DNA of 64,000 nt, taken from the NCBI GenBank assembly GCA_002786025.1, contig NHNW01000007.1, positions 248,001 to 312,000 of the forward strand, read 5' to 3'. The notes beneath the pieces are model-generated. The model was not told the DNA's origin and did no database searches. It saw only the letters and a program-made list of their open reading frames with translations. This document shows, in pieces, positions 30,701 through 41,957 of this stretch. The translations under genes and the position numbers were made by a program. This DNA is from Zasmidium citrigriseum. Taxonomy: Eukaryota > Ascomycota > Dothideomycetes > Mycosphaerellales > Mycosphaerellaceae. The number at the start of each line of letters is the position of its first letter. The first letter of the stretch is position 1.

Positions 30701-31426
30701 TGCTTCATATGGCGGTGGGCCCTCGTTTGGAAGTCGCAACGCCGAAGCTTCTATGCGAGCTGGGAGCCCTGCATAAGGTGACAATGCAGGCCGATTGAAC
30801 GTCGGGTTCACCAGAGTCGTCTCGGAAGTATTGAAGCTGAGATTGCTGAAGAGGCTCTTCTTCGATGGCGGTTTTGCTTTACTCGAGGTGGGTTTCTCAA
30901 AAACGGATGGATCGAAGTCTTGCGATTCGTAGAGGTGAGGTTCGAATGTGGGATGCTCTCCGCGAGCAAGCGCTCTTCTTGACATCGACAAATCGTATAG
31001 TGTGTCAATCGAAGCGGTCAGATCGCGAAGAAGGTCCTCGTAGCGCGCTTCATCGAATACTGCTGGCTTCTGTGGGTAAGCCTCACCCGGCTTCGTGATA
31101 GGTAAGCTCGCGGATTTGATTCTCTCGGATTCCTCGATGACTTCCTGAATGTTGTGTAAAACACTCTCAACCGTCTCGGTGAGGCCCGCTTTCGCGATAG
31201 ATTCGTCGATGTTGCCATCGGGGCCTTTCTCGCCATCGCTCCACTCGAGTCCCCAGGTGATTAGCCGGTCCTTTTGGATGCGATATTTCCGATGAAGCGA
31301 AGCATATTGCGCATTTGCTGTGGATTGGACTTGCAGGCTGGTTAGTGCGCTCTTCTTCGCATCCGAGTACAGCTTCGTAAGGTGGCTCGTCCGGCCATGA
31401 GCAGCCTGAGCCCGATATGCCTCCAT
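27707..31426 (-). CDS. HeLo-like / pseudokinase / trypsin-like protease fusion, 1239 aa
   Basis: Single long exon. Residues about 17-110 resemble the helical part of HeLo (prion-inhibition and propagation) domains, with YRIQKDRLITWGLEW. Residues about 310-610 have a protein-kinase-like fold whose catalytic loop reads HGNINSSSIIF instead of HRDxxxxN and whose DFG is lost (ASFDLFSK), so a pseudokinase. A Ser/Pro-rich linker follows (about 615-730), then a region with a basic RRCRRSRRARS patch. The C-terminal domain is trypsin-like: His in MSVHHML (895/896), Asp in IDWALFEL (1039), Ser in GGDSGAWV (1134) and the usual CGHVLAA after it. A long Asp/Glu insert follows the His. HeLo, kinase-like and protease modules recur in fungal self/non-self and cell-death proteins; a role there is inference. 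An in-frame stop two codons upstream fixes ATG 31426. Confidence 0.75.
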   Translation of the reverse strand: MEAYRAQAAHGRTSHLTKLYSDAKKSALTSLQVQSTANAQYASLHRKYRIQKDRLITWGLEWSDGEKGPDGNIDESIAKAGLTETVESVLHNIQEVIEESERIKSASLPITKPGEAYPQKPAVFDEARYEDLLRDLTASIDTLYDLSMSRRALARGEHPTFEPHLYESQDFDPSVFEKPTSSKAKPPSKKSLFSNLSFNTSETTLVNPTFNRPALSPYAGLPARIEASALRLPNEGPPPYEAIGVPSTTRMVALLIRKRVSESVQSALGSPAPEVPVLIEYANFDATYRDTGVPPPLQRLEALANVFQPMRADSQTNLSLLGFFEDATQPRVGLVYDLPYAIQNRLQAGSTPEPLAPLSLLKLVQKANKAQNQGPEMASPALEHRFRMALRLTEQLHSLHSRQIAHGNINSSSIIFTTTDNETEANRVEQLRKPLWASFDLFSKCTIEGIRRAVDFNIYRHPRDEPSDPSRDFPADIKYDLYGLGLVLLEIGLWTPIGDLYKSKYSLADFKLRLEKIWIPKLAAKAGSAYMRAVETCLRLSDDQDNSRLTVEGIYGILLQFLKRCCLLDDVGSSTELIPASELISTPSSPALSSVPSRRHYRQPSDVSSLARHQTDPSELFRQPPPVPKPITRKSLPTPAAARQPQLSREPSRASQVSVQPSLTDPMTRVNEEPSTQATPSASFQDFKRRIRFIQQRWRECKAVKQERELAQSNARAMADAAADEPVKTKRQEFVDAKLPQAVVDTWNDSLCLPLLTLVEKTLNGPESSSIRLVLYGETRETAKPTMIVGCTSTTKVKHALKKHFKYDHNLFDVRVKKEVIRRCRRSRRARSAEAVRSMAPWRDPDVEKATNPDYQERPLCGASIGAYRYDEHLPPVSFGGIVLVDGRPYGMSVHHMLEDDDDGEDEEEAEGGADDDDDDTSSLGSGSEDDDMSTVRPPSAHSSDEGPTPADDTTGDCPGILPGDMEEITITQPALDDAIDCDLHAEEDDSDSDSGIDEDHLLSFKLGQVYASSGLKRTAKSHEGGFKSISQSLPQEIDWALFELLPPRVHPYNVIRGGMKHCAVGGDRRGNSLPVAVKSSSDLACAKVHCLGRTSGLGSGTVSSTMELVKIHGRSTFSASWTIAGNFGIGGDSGAWVISNEDSKVCGHVLAARNGRTFICPMDLLLEDIKTTLGATEVALPVVKETSRPGSSKNEEKAMTEALHRMRLQQESGESGGVALPISPRRPSRHARTVEPVG

Positions 31427-32263
31427 GATTCAACGCCTGAGTAAATGTCCCGCAATCAGAATTGAACCATGTCTTCTGTACCGCGAAGAAGTGGTATCGG
31501 CGGTAGTGAAAGTGTGGCGGAGATGTATGAATAGCGATGGCCTGGAGTCCGTCCAGCTGCGGCTCACTGGTAAGAGCGGCTTGCGCGTCCTCGTCGCTCG
31601 TATGTTCGATGTTCGTCCGGAGTCCAGAAATTGCTTCTATTTGATGCGACGATGAATTCTTGTGATGTTGTTGTTCAGAGCGATTGACGATTATGCAGAT
31701 GGCCCGGAATTGCTGGTAGTCGAGGACCAGAATAGTAGAAGCCTGGAGGGTAGGCAGCCGAATTCCACAAACCGAAGTCAATCTCAGCGCTAGCTCCGGC
31801 CGTCAGCTGGGTCTTGCCGATCACACCTGCTGCTCAAACATCCAACTCCTTCAACACGACAGGTGCTATTGATGAGATTGATACAAGTTTTGTGCTGCTA
31901 GCAGTTCGGAGACGATTTGAAGTTCTTTTTAGAGCACTTGCTTCATGTTTGCAGCTCCCGGCGTGGATTTGCCACTCATCATACAAAATACATAGGGCTG
32001 ATTATACAAACTGCTGCCTTGCTGTGAACCGCCGAGGCAGCGTCGCTGTCGGATCTTCGCTTCACTGTCGCTCTCAACAGTATCATTTTTGAAGGCCATT
32101 CCGAGGCAGTGCGTCTGAAAGTCGTTGAAGCCTGGTATTGAAGGCTTCCTCATATTTCCGACTTGGAGGCGTCACATCTCACAGGCAGACGTCGCTCGTT
32201 GAGATCCACAAAGTAATGCATGCAGCGCAATTGATTGTTGCAAAACGCTGGAAATGCATCGCT
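31427..32263. other. Intergenic, promoter of the HeLo-like fusion gene
   Basis: About 840 bases between the start of the HeLo-like gene and the 3' end of VMA11, both on the reverse strand. A reverse frame at 31167-31781 overlaps the start of the fusion gene in another frame and has no domain. I looked for a missing N-terminal exon of the HeLo domain here and found no in-phase candidate. Confidence 0.5.
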
Positions 32264-32968
32264 CTAGCCTGAAGCTCTCGTGTTCAAAATGAGTGCGACA
32301 ATGAGCCTGTTACCGATGGTCAGTCCCGCGTCTTCGTAAGCTCTTCGTCCTCAACATACCCATAAAGACCCAGCACTTCACCGAAAATGAGAATGAGCAC
32401 CATGCCGACAAAGATCCGCGACTGTTGCATGTACGCGCGTACGCCCTTTGCGCGTTGTCAGCCTTGTCCACTCCTTTTGCTGTTCTTCACATACCGAATC
32501 TCCAACGATGCCAATCGCGTATCCTGCCGCCAGGCCCGTGAGACCGACTGAAAGGCCGCAAGCCAAGTGCATGCAGCCGTTGAACAAGCTGTACTCCACG
32601 TCTGGCGGAGGCTTCATGTTTCCAGCAATCAATACTGCCACCACCAGGGCGTATACAGCCAAAATACCAGACATGACAACTGGGATGAGTGACTGTGGAT
32701 CGTGTCAGGCATGTCCTCTTTCCCCATGCTATTGCTTATAGGCTTCCGCATACCTTCATGATGAGGTCTGGCCTGAAGGTACCAACGTTCGCAATTCCGA
32801 TGCCTGACTTGGCCGTGCCGTATGCTGCTCCCACACCTGTTTGCCCACTTAGCACATGCGCTTCCATCATGCTCTTTACTGTATCCCCCTACATCCAAAG
32901 ATCATGGCAAAGGCGATGCCCGCCATCCCTAGGAAGGGCGCAAACTTGGGCGTTAATTCGGTCGACAT
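32264..32968 (-). CDS. VMA11: V-type ATPase proteolipid subunit c' (VMA11), 161 aa
   Basis: Membrane rotor subunit of the vacuolar proton pump. Five exons on the reverse strand: 32893-32968, 32754-32836, 32495-32692, 32360-32445 and 32264-32306, with introns of 56, 61, 49 and 53 nt, all in phase. The rebuilt protein begins [20 protein letters not shown], continues [20 protein letters not shown], has four membrane helices, the proton-carrying Glu at residue 142 ([11 protein letters not shown]), and ends [13 protein letters not shown]. The loop [17 protein letters not shown] and [12 protein letters not shown] point to the fungal-specific c' subunit rather than c (VMA3). The acceptor before GVRAYMQQ is AAAG, not the later CAACAG, because only the former restores the conserved motif. 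Confidence 0.92.
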
Positions 32969-33669
32969 TGCGAAGAGGGCACAGCAGAGTCGATTACGGA
33001 TTCGGATGGAGGGTCGGTGATGTGGTCGTTGTTTGCGCAGCTGTGGTTGCTGGAGGCAGTGATGATCTCAGTAAGGACGGAGCCAGCTTCGATGCGAGCT
33101 AGCCCCATCGCCTAACGTGCACGTGACCAACACGGCAAGCCAAACTGTTTCAAGAGGCATGGTGCAGGACGAGGGCAAAGCATGTGGGCTGGCCGCGACG
33201 ACGTCTCCATTATTCCTTCGACGAGTCCTCTTCATTACACGCCTGCTATTTGATTCAGCGAGCCCTGCTGGCCCGTCAATATCTCCATCTCGGCGTGCCC
33301 ACGGCGGCCTAGACCAACGTGCAGGGATCCTGTCGCCGGCAGCTAATCCTCTCTCCGCCCAGTCGTTGCACCACACCCACCTACTCCGTGTGCCACCCTC
33401 CTCGACACCCCCAACCGCCGGCGTGTATCAAGACCGTCGCAGCCGCGCCCACCCCCCAGCGCCCGCCCGCCCGCTCACCGCCGCCGCCGCACTCGAATCC
33501 CCCGTCCAGCACACCGCGGGCCCGGCACCTCTGACGACGACAACGACGCTGAGGAGCGCGGCTCGCACCATCTGAGCGCAGGGCTGCGGCGAGGGGAGTG
33601 TCTGGCTGGCCGGATGTCTGGCAGTCTGTGCGGCCGCCAGCAGCAGCGACGACACACTCCCACGCCAGC
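32969..33669. other. Divergent promoter VMA11 / ROM2
   Basis: About 700 bases between divergent start codons. The half nearest ROM2 (about 33380-33600) is very pyrimidine- and GC-rich with CCG/CCGCC runs and CG-rich strings, typical of a long fungal 5' leader. An open frame continues 24 codons upstream of the chosen ROM2 start but looks non-coding. Confidence 0.5.
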
Positions 33670-36600
33670 ATGGCTCAGTACCAGTCGCACCACGGACGCG
33701 ATTATGGCCGTGCCGCTCCACCCAACATCGGCCCGGCCTCCAGCGCCCAGCGAGATGCCGCCTTCTCCAACATCTTCGGCGGAGCGCCGCCACCTGGCCG
33801 CAGCCAGACGATGACCGGTATGCCTCCGCCCATACCGGGGGACCGAGCAAACACCATGTCAGCGGCCACGACTCAATATATGCAACGAGCCCCTCCTGTC
33901 CGGCCGGGTGCCCAGCCAAACGGCTATCCACGACCACCGGGCTCATCAGACGGCGTCAATGGACTCCCACCCCCACAGCCGCAATATCCGAATGGAGGGC
34001 CGTCCCCTCAGAGACGACCGCCGCCTCAGAATCTGCCGCAACCCATCCGTCCAGACCGAGTCCCTTATGGCCAGCCACAGCGACTTGATGCGCGAGGGCC
34101 TCCTCCGCCCGGCCAGTATCAGCGCTCGTTCACGCAGCGTCCATACGGCCCACCAGGCCCTGCGCTGAACACTGACGGCTTTCGAACGCAATCGCTCGCC
34201 TCCACCGCACGACCGATGTATCAGCCGCCTCCTGGCAACAACTATGCCATCAACCCTGCGCATGCGTTCAGACAGCAGCCATATATGAACCAACATCTCG
34301 CCCGAACAACTGCGCAGGGAAGAGTAGTGCCAGACAGGCCACAAGATGAGCGTACCATGTCCATGTCTTCATACACGCGGGATGCAGACTACTCGCACTC
34401 GCAGACTGCTAGTGGCAGAGTCATACCCAATCGAAGACGAGAGTCGGGCGAGACGAACGCAAGCGAGACAACCATGACAAATGGATACCATCCGGACAGA
34501 ATGCCCAATGGTCATATCAACGGACGACATCCCAGCGCAGGCAGTCATGGCTCGAGGTCCATGTCAATGGCATCTACGGTTGTGCCACCATCGGATAACC
34601 ACTCTCCAAGGCCCTCTGTAGGAAACAGTCAGCGATCAGATAGCACCATCACACGCACTGGGACAATGGTGGCACAGAAACGACCATCCCTGGTATACGG
34701 CGCGCTGCTCTCAAATGTAGCATCGGCCTTCCGAGAACGAGTCCCTCTGCAAGAGAAAGAGAAAGATGGACTGGTGTACAAGAATGCGTTCAGTGGCTAC
34801 GAGGCGGTCGAGCTCATTGCGTACATCATTAGAACCTCTGACCGCAATCTAGCGCTCCTTTTGGGCCGGTCGCTGGATGCGCAGAAGTTCTTCCACGAAG
34901 TCGCGTATGCTCACCGCCTGAGAGATTCGCCGAACGAAATCTACCAGTTCAAGGAGACGATCAACGAGGAGCCACCGGAAGTCAATGGCGTCTTCACGCT
35001 CTTGACCGAGTGCTACTCTCCCACATGCAATCGAGACAATTTGTGCTACTCGATTGCATGCCCCAGACGATTGGAACAGCAACAGCGCCTCAACATGAAG
35101 ATAACGCCTGGTCTCAAACGCGAGACTTCGCGCGCCTCCTTGCACGATGAGTTCGAGAATGAGCAGAAGCTGTGGATAAACACTGTGTCGAAAGAGATCT
35201 CGGACAGTGTGAGCGACCGCGAGAAAAAGCGGCAGGAAGTCATTTCAGAGATCATGTACACCGAGCGTGATTTCGTCAAGGATCTCGAATACCTGCGAGA
35301 CTTCTGGATCAAGCCGCTGAGGATGCCAGATATCTCTCCCATCCCCGAACATCGACGAGAGAAGTTCATCCGAACTGTGTTCTCAAATTGCCAGGAGGTA
35401 CACAGTGTCAACGCTCGTATGGCGAATGCCCTTACTCGGCGCCAACAACAAAATCCCGTTGTACGTAACATTGGCGACATCTTCCTCGAGTACGTTCCGC
35501 AATTCCACCCATTTATTAGATACGGTGCGAATCAGCTGTTCGGCAAGTTCGAGTTTGAGAAGGAGAAGGGTTCAAACCCAGCCTTTGCGCGATTTACCGA
35601 GGAGACGGAGCGTTTGAAGGAGTCTCGAAAACTGGAGCTGAACGGCTATCTCACGAAGCCTACGACCCGTCTGGCAAGATACCCCTTGCTCCTCGAGAAC
35701 GTTCTGAAGAACACAGAGGAGAACAACCCGGATATCAAGGACATTCCCAAGGCCATTGAGCAAATTCGCCATTTCCTGAGCAGAGTGAACGAGGAATCTG
35801 GAAAGTCTGAGAACCACTTCAACCTGATGAATTTGAACTCGCAACTCAAATGGGGCACGATACCACACATGGACCTCAAGCTGACGGAGGAGTCACGACA
35901 GCTCATCTTCAAGAGCAATCTGAAGAAGCAGGTGACCTCTGAACAGGCTGACGTTACAGCATACCTCTTTGACCATGCCGTGCTCATTGTCCGTGTCAAG
36001 ACAGTCAACAAGAGAGAAGAGGTGCGAGTGTACCGAAAGCCCATTCCTCTGGAGCTTCTGCAGATCAAGGAGATGGACCACGTCCTTCCAAAGATGGGCA
36101 TTGCAAAGCGGCCATCATCCAGCATGATCCCTGGTGTTGGCAACAGAGCAGCTAGGCCACCGGCGAATGAGCAAGGTTATCCAATCACCTTCAAGGGGCT
36201 CGGCAAAGGTGGCTACGAGTTGACTCTGTACTGCACCTCGCAAGTGCAGAGAGAAAAGTGGATGGAGCACATCATGACCCAAAAGGAGAAGCTCTCGGAG
36301 CGACACAAGATTTTCACAATGTCCAGACTGAACGAGGGCTACTTCAACTCGACCGTGCGGGTGAACTGCTGCCGACCGATTGACGGCGGGAGGAAGTTGG
36401 TGATTGGCACTGACTTTGGTGTGTACGTGTGCGAGCGCAAGCCAAAGGACGCCTCTCAAAAGCCCAAGCGAGTATTGGATACGAAGCTTGTGACACAATT
36501 GGAAGTCCTCGAGCAGCACCAGATTCTCATCGTCCTGGCCGACAAGGTTGTGTACAGCTTCCCGCTCGAAGCCCTGGATGATGAAAGCCCGGCAGCACCG

Positions 36601-37399
36601 TCGAAACGAGGGCGAAAGATTTGCCATGCTAGCTACATCAGTGCCGGCATGTGCAATGGGCAAACCTTGGTGTGCTGCGTCAAGTCTTCCTCCCTCTCCT
36701 CGACTGTCAAGGTCTTTGAGCCCATGGACTCGATGACCAAGGGCAAGAAGAAGTCCGGACTTGCGAAGATGTTGGCCAGCGGGCAAGAGGTCCTCAAACC
36801 GTACAAGGAGTTCTACATTCCCATGGAAAGCAACAGCATACACTTCCTGCGCAGCAAGCTCTGCGTGGGCGGTGCCAAGGGTTTCGAGATTGTGTCACTG
36901 GAAACGCTCGAAACGCAGTCCTTACTCGACCAGGCCGATACCTCGCTCGACTTCGTTGCACGCAAGGAGAACGTCAAGCCAATCTACATCGAACGCAACA
37001 CGTCAGAGTTCTTGCTCTGCTACAACGATTTCTCGTTCTACGTCAACAAGAACGGCTGGCGAGCCAGGGGTGACTGGAAGATCCTGTGGGAGGGCTCGCC
37101 GAATGCCTTTGCGACATGGGGCGAGAAGTACATTCTCGCGTTTGAGCCGGAATTCATTGAAATCCGGCAGAGCGATACGGGTGGGCTGGTGTGCATACAG
37201 ACGCACAAGAACATTCGATTCCTGCATCAGAGCACGAGAGAGGTGAGTCTTGACATCCGTATTCTTGATCATGAAAGAGATGACGCTAACACGTGCTTGA
37301 CAGATACTCTTCGCGTACGAAGACGAAGTCGGCGACGACGTAATCGCATCCCTGGACTTTTGGGGCAGGCCCCAATCTCCTCAGACTCAAGCCAAATGA
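33670..37399 (+). CDS. ROM2: Rho1 guanine-nucleotide exchange factor, Rom2-like, 1222 aa
   Basis: Activates Rho1 in the cell-wall-integrity pathway at the plasma membrane. Exons are 33670-37242 and 37304-37399; the 61-nt intron (GTGAGT, GACGCTAAC, GACAG) joins HQSTRE to ILFAYEDEVGDDVIASLDFW, the normal end of the family. Domains in order: a Pro/Gln-rich, Ser-rich N-terminus (1-330); DEP at about 342-430 (GYEAVELIAYIIRTSDRN); RhoGEF/DH at about 520-715 (KRQEVISEIMYTERDFVKDL, LTKPTTRLARYPLLL); PH-like region at about 740-880; CNH (citron homology) at about 884-1210. Without the intron the frame runs on into 37.6 kb and gives a false tail. Confidence 0.93.
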
Positions 37400-40300
37400 A
37401 TAGAATGGCATCAATGACCGAAGAAAAAGAACTTTTGGAACGAAGACAAAAACACGAGGAACCACCGGCGATGCACATCCGCCATCATAGCGGGATCAAG
37501 GTCGGACGGGCATGGCATATCAATGTCGAGCACGCGCACGACCAAATGGAAAGCGAGGAAAGTAAGGCAACATGTTCTGGATTGAACCTCATGTTTCTAA
37601 CCCGTGCTCGCTTGACACAAGCAAAGCCCATGTCAAATGCCATGCCTTGCTACGCCTGACCGCCGCGGTTGTCCTCCCATTCTTCCATTCACGATGTTGT
37701 ATTACTTATGGGTTGACACAGGGATGGGGCCTATGCGGTGGTGCTCCGGGGTTGTACATATTTATCTCAAGGACATGAGATGGGGCAGCTTCGAGGAGGG
37801 AATCTTGGAATAGGGATAAGCGATGGAGCGTTGATGATGATAGAGCGATGTTGTTATCTATGGTGAATGTGATGAGCGTGTCTGCTGTCTCTGTTGTTGT
37901 GAGGAACTGTAATGAGAAATCGAAGAAAGTTGAACTGTCAATCTACCTTTTCGACTCAGCGTAGCAGGAGGTCTTCCACATGAAACCCTCCATTTTGGTT
38001 TGAATTAAGGCTAGGAGCAGCTTAGGCCGTATTCGATGCCTCCACTTTGCAGCTGGGTTATCACGGCCGTATTCACGGAGCTCGCTCGTAAACTTGTTGA
38101 GAGCTCCAAGCTTGCAACTATTGCCATTGGAGCGAAACTCGTGCTTCCGCGCTCTGCCGTGGAAGCAGGCTGGAAGGAATCTCGAACATTGATACTAGCC
38201 TCCGCGGTGATTGAAATGTGGCTTGCCAGGTATTGAATGCGGCATGTGCAGCACGCAGCACGTCTCCCCTCCCTCGCCGGCACGGAGTATGCTCCTTCCT
38301 GAAGCTAGAAGTCGAGATCCATTGGGCGTTCAAGAAGGGGCAAAATATCAAGATATAATAGATTAGCAAAAAAGCGTGTGATGATTCATGAAGCGCGGGA
38401 CCTGCCGGATTGGGAATTGCTGCAGGCCATTGAGGTGGGAAGGTGTTCGTATATGGTTGATATGATCCTTGTCGATGGAGGCTGGTGGTTTTCGTTGAGG
38501 CGTTCGTTTTCACGTGTCAAAGTGGAGCGAAGGCTGTTTTGTGGGAAGCTTTTGGCGCCGGGGTTCGCGGGTGCCGTGGTTCTCTGCGAGAAACGGTTGC
38601 TGACGTTGAGAAAGATATGGCTTCGGGGTTTGAGGTTTTGATATCGGCTCGTAGAATGAGTTGTCGCTATGCAGCCAAGGTCGAGTCGTTTCCATCCAGT
38701 GTTGCACTCTTCCGTCCATTTGTGAAGTTTGAAGCGACTTTCACATGTTAGAGTTCTTAAGCGAGAAGTTTGGGCAGCTGCATTGCGCCATCCGGCGATT
38801 CACGCCGAAAGCTTGACTTTTTCGACTTGCGCTTGGCGGCCGCGTGCTCCCAAATAGGGCGTCCATTCAGATCTGCCAACCGTTGCGCCGTGTTCGTATA
38901 GTAGTGAGGCCAACAATAGCTCAGACTTTCGTATACCAGTGAACGGTAGTTTCTGTTCGTGGTTGAGGTTTTGCTTGATAGGAGGCTGGAGTTGGACTTG
39001 GACACCGTCATCACCGCGCAGTGCCGGCAGCTGCATTGATGGCCGGATGCAGTGGGAGTGATAGCGCTTGCAGGACGCGTTGACTTTGGAGGAGGGAGGG
39101 GAAACGACTCCACCGGCCTGGATAGACGACAGCAAAAGTCGACGAGGTTTTGTTGGGCATGCGTAGACCAGTGGTCAAGAGGTGTCGAAGCCCCTCACGG
39201 TCCCGACACGGCGACCGAGTGTCGAGCACAAGCTTCCCCTTGCGTTTGCTGCAGGTGTCGCAATGCTGTGTTTCAGGTTGTTGGTGCTGGTGCTCCACGT
39301 CGGGATGTGACGCTGGGGCAGAAGTTCTTCCAGATGAGCGTTCATGTATGCTGCTGGTCAGAGGTGTTCTATGCGCGACGTCACAGACCAGTCGACGCGA
39401 GTACTTTTTCTCAGGTTCGTGTTTGGTGATGCCGGTTGGGTTTCAGCCATAGACGGGGTCGGCCGTTGGTACTAACGGTACGTTGAGATTTGGGAGCAGA
39501 TTCTCCTTTTTGGCGCAACATACGGACGGAGTGAATGGTTGTTCGGGACAGCGGTGCGATCTGGGATGGCATCGCCGCCCTGACGCGCGTTCCCTTGTCC
39601 GCAGGAGCTGTGCTGTGCGAGCTGCAGGTCGAGTGGGAGCTGGTGGTGCAACGCCTCCAGACTTCGCACTTCTTCTGCGCGCTGAGCCTCGAGCAGCAGC
39701 AGCGGATCGCATCCACGCCGCGGGCATCCTATCATTGTCTGTGGCCTGCTTGTGTGCGCAAGCGCTGACACTCCACGTCATGGCAACACTTGTCGCACTG
39801 TCGTAGCAGTGGAGGAGGACAAATAGCGATGGTCGTCGCCGCAAGATCGGCTTTCACCCACACGCCCGCCTCCCGAAGAATCTGAAACGTCCAGCTGTAA
39901 CTGTAACGGGCCAGCGCTCTGGCTGTGTATTGTACCGACACGCAGGCACATATCATCCCCACGCAAGCGAGGAATCCGCGCGCCCATTGTGCGTTGCATA
40001 CAGACAGCTTTCTACTTATCTGTGATAATCCTCTCCATCACTGCAACAAGACTGCCCCCACGGTCGCACACGCTCGTCCGTTGATACGACCCCGGCTCCT
40101 ACGAGCGTCGCCTTTGCCTATCGCGCCATCGCTGACTGCGCTGCATATGGGGCTGTGGACATATTCCTGACCAGGTGCGTCGCTCCCAACCACCGCCTGC
40201 CATTCTTATCCTCACCCATACCCACCACCGGGTCCCCTCTCAGCCCTCTCGCCGTCATCATCATCGTCCATTGTTGTTGAATTTGGCGTTGCTCGCATGG

Positions 40301-40697
40301 CCCTGATCATCGTCATCCCCCAGCAGTGCGTCAGCCAATAACGGGGTTTGCAGGGGCCAAAATAAACCAGCTGCGCTCGGACGCGCTCCCTCTTCTTCGC
40401 CGCCGCCGCTGCTGCTCCCTCCCAGCAATCACTCCCGTCGCCGCACGCTCCACCGTCGAGAGTGCACGGGGCCTGACCTGAGCCTGCGCGGGCCTTTTCT
40501 GCCAGCTCGTTCCTGGCCGCGCTACGCAGTCCGCAAAGGCGACCCGGATTTTGGTCTCCTCTTAACAGCTGCCACTTCCCTGCCGAACTCTGAGCCTCAC
40601 GCCCGCCGCTCCCTTCCCGTCACTCTTTTGCGACCTACTCCCAGACAGGCCCCGCTACAGCTCGGCGGTCCTTTAATCAACCATCCACAGAGCCAAC
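37400..40697. other. Gene-poor 3.3 kb with pyrimidine-rich 5' region of OCH1
   Basis: No supported protein gene, tRNA or transposon was seen over about 3.3 kb. Short frames on both strands (for example around 38.1-38.5, 39.05-39.45 and 39.44-39.84 kb) overlap each other in several phases and lack domains or signals. The last 500 bases (about 40190-40690) are pyrimidine-rich with many C/T runs and are probably the promoter and long 5' leader of OCH1. The rest may hold non-coding transcripts or an unrecognised short-exon gene. Confidence 0.45.
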
Positions 40698-41957
40698 ATG
40701 CTTACCTTCCGGCGCGCCCTCGTTGTCGCCGCCGTAATTCTCACCGTCTTCCTCCTCTTACGGAACCAGCATCCCGAGGCCCCAGAAGTCGTTACCACCA
40801 AAATCAACAACTCCCCCAAGCCCACCGGCACCCATGAAGAGAACCGAAAGATTGTCGAAGCAGGCCCTCAGCGGTCGAGTATACCTGTCGAGGTGACGAA
40901 GCCGCAATCCACTGGAGGCTCTGCGAAGGTCGACAGCAATGGCCGCGTTGCCCTATCGAAGAAGCCGAAGCAGCCTCAAATACCCCTCGAGGACTTGAAG
41001 CTCAAGCCCCTACGACAACAGCTCGCATACACTTTCCCATACGACGTGGAGGGCAAGTTCCCAGCCTACATCTGGCAGACATGGAAATACACACCTTCGT
41101 CAGGCGACTTTCAGGAAGAGTGGAGACCAGCAGAGGCATCATGGACGGAGTTGCACCCTAGCTTCGTGCACGAGGTCATTACTGACTCGGTTGCCGTACA
41201 TCTCATTCGGCACTTCTACGCAAGCATCCCTGAAGTCCAAGAAGCCTACGACGCCCTACCTGCCGCCGTCTTGAAAGCGGACTTCTTCAGATACCTCATC
41301 CTCCTCGCTCGCGGTGGCATCTACACGGATATCGATACGACTGCCCTTAAGTCTGCAGTAGAGTGGGTACCAACAGAAGTCCCAAGAACGAGCTATGGAT
41401 TGGTGGTGGGCATTGAGGCAGATCCAGATCGACCAGATTGGCACGACTGGTACTCTCGCAGGATTCAGTTCTGCCAGTGGACGATTCAGAGCAAGCCAGG
41501 ACACCCAGTGCTCGTTGACATCGTTGCAACGATCACAGAAGAGACGCTGCGCAGGAAGAGAGCCGGAGAGTTCGATTCGAAGCACATGAAGAAGGTTATG
41601 AAGGAGGTCGTCGAATTCACAGGACCAGCACTTTGGACAGACACCATCTTCAAGTTCTTCAACAACCCCGACTACTTCGACATGTCAACGAGCAAGGGCA
41701 ACATCACTTGGCAGCAGTTTACCGGCATCACACAGGCGAAGAAGGTTGGTGATGTCGTGGTCTTGCCAATCACGTCATTCTCGCCAGGTGTTGGACAGAT
41801 GGGCGCTGGCGATATCGACGACCCAATGGCGTTCGTTCACCACACGTTTGAAGGTAAGCCTCAGTCTCGGAAATTTGTCATTGAGATTGCACCTGACTAA
41901 CATCTCCCAGGCACCTGGAAGCCAGAAAGCGAACGACATATCGGCGAGAAGGAGTAA
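40698..41957 (+). CDS. OCH1: Alpha-1,6-mannosyltransferase OCH1 family (GT32), 400 aa
   Basis: Golgi enzyme that adds the initiating alpha-1,6-mannose of N-glycan outer chains. Exons are 40698-41853 and 41911-41957; the 57-nt intron (GTAAGC, CTGACTAAC, CCCAG) adds the tail TWKPESERHIGEKE. It has type II topology: a short cytosolic MLTFRR, a signal anchor (ALVVAAVILTVFLLL, residues 7-21), a Lys/Pro-rich stem, then the catalytic domain with FPAYIWQTWKYTP, ADFFRYLILLARGGIYTDID and the DxD motif DID at 211-213. Several GT32 paralogues exist in fungi, so OCH1 itself versus a close paralogue is not settled. Confidence 0.88.

Noticed and set aside
31167..31781. Reverse frame that might supply the missing HeLo N-terminus
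   Set aside because: It is in another phase from the fusion protein; a trial intron (GTACAG to CTCAG) leads directly into TGA in the needed frame.
32431..32440. Acceptor CAACAG before SRIFVGM in VMA11
   Set aside because: It is in phase but deletes the conserved GVRAYMQQ; the earlier AAAG acceptor with a CTGAC branch site restores it.
37243..37659. Unspliced C-terminal extension of ROM2
   Set aside because: The frame is open by chance; the 61-nt intron with GCTAAC branch restores the normal end of the CNH domain.
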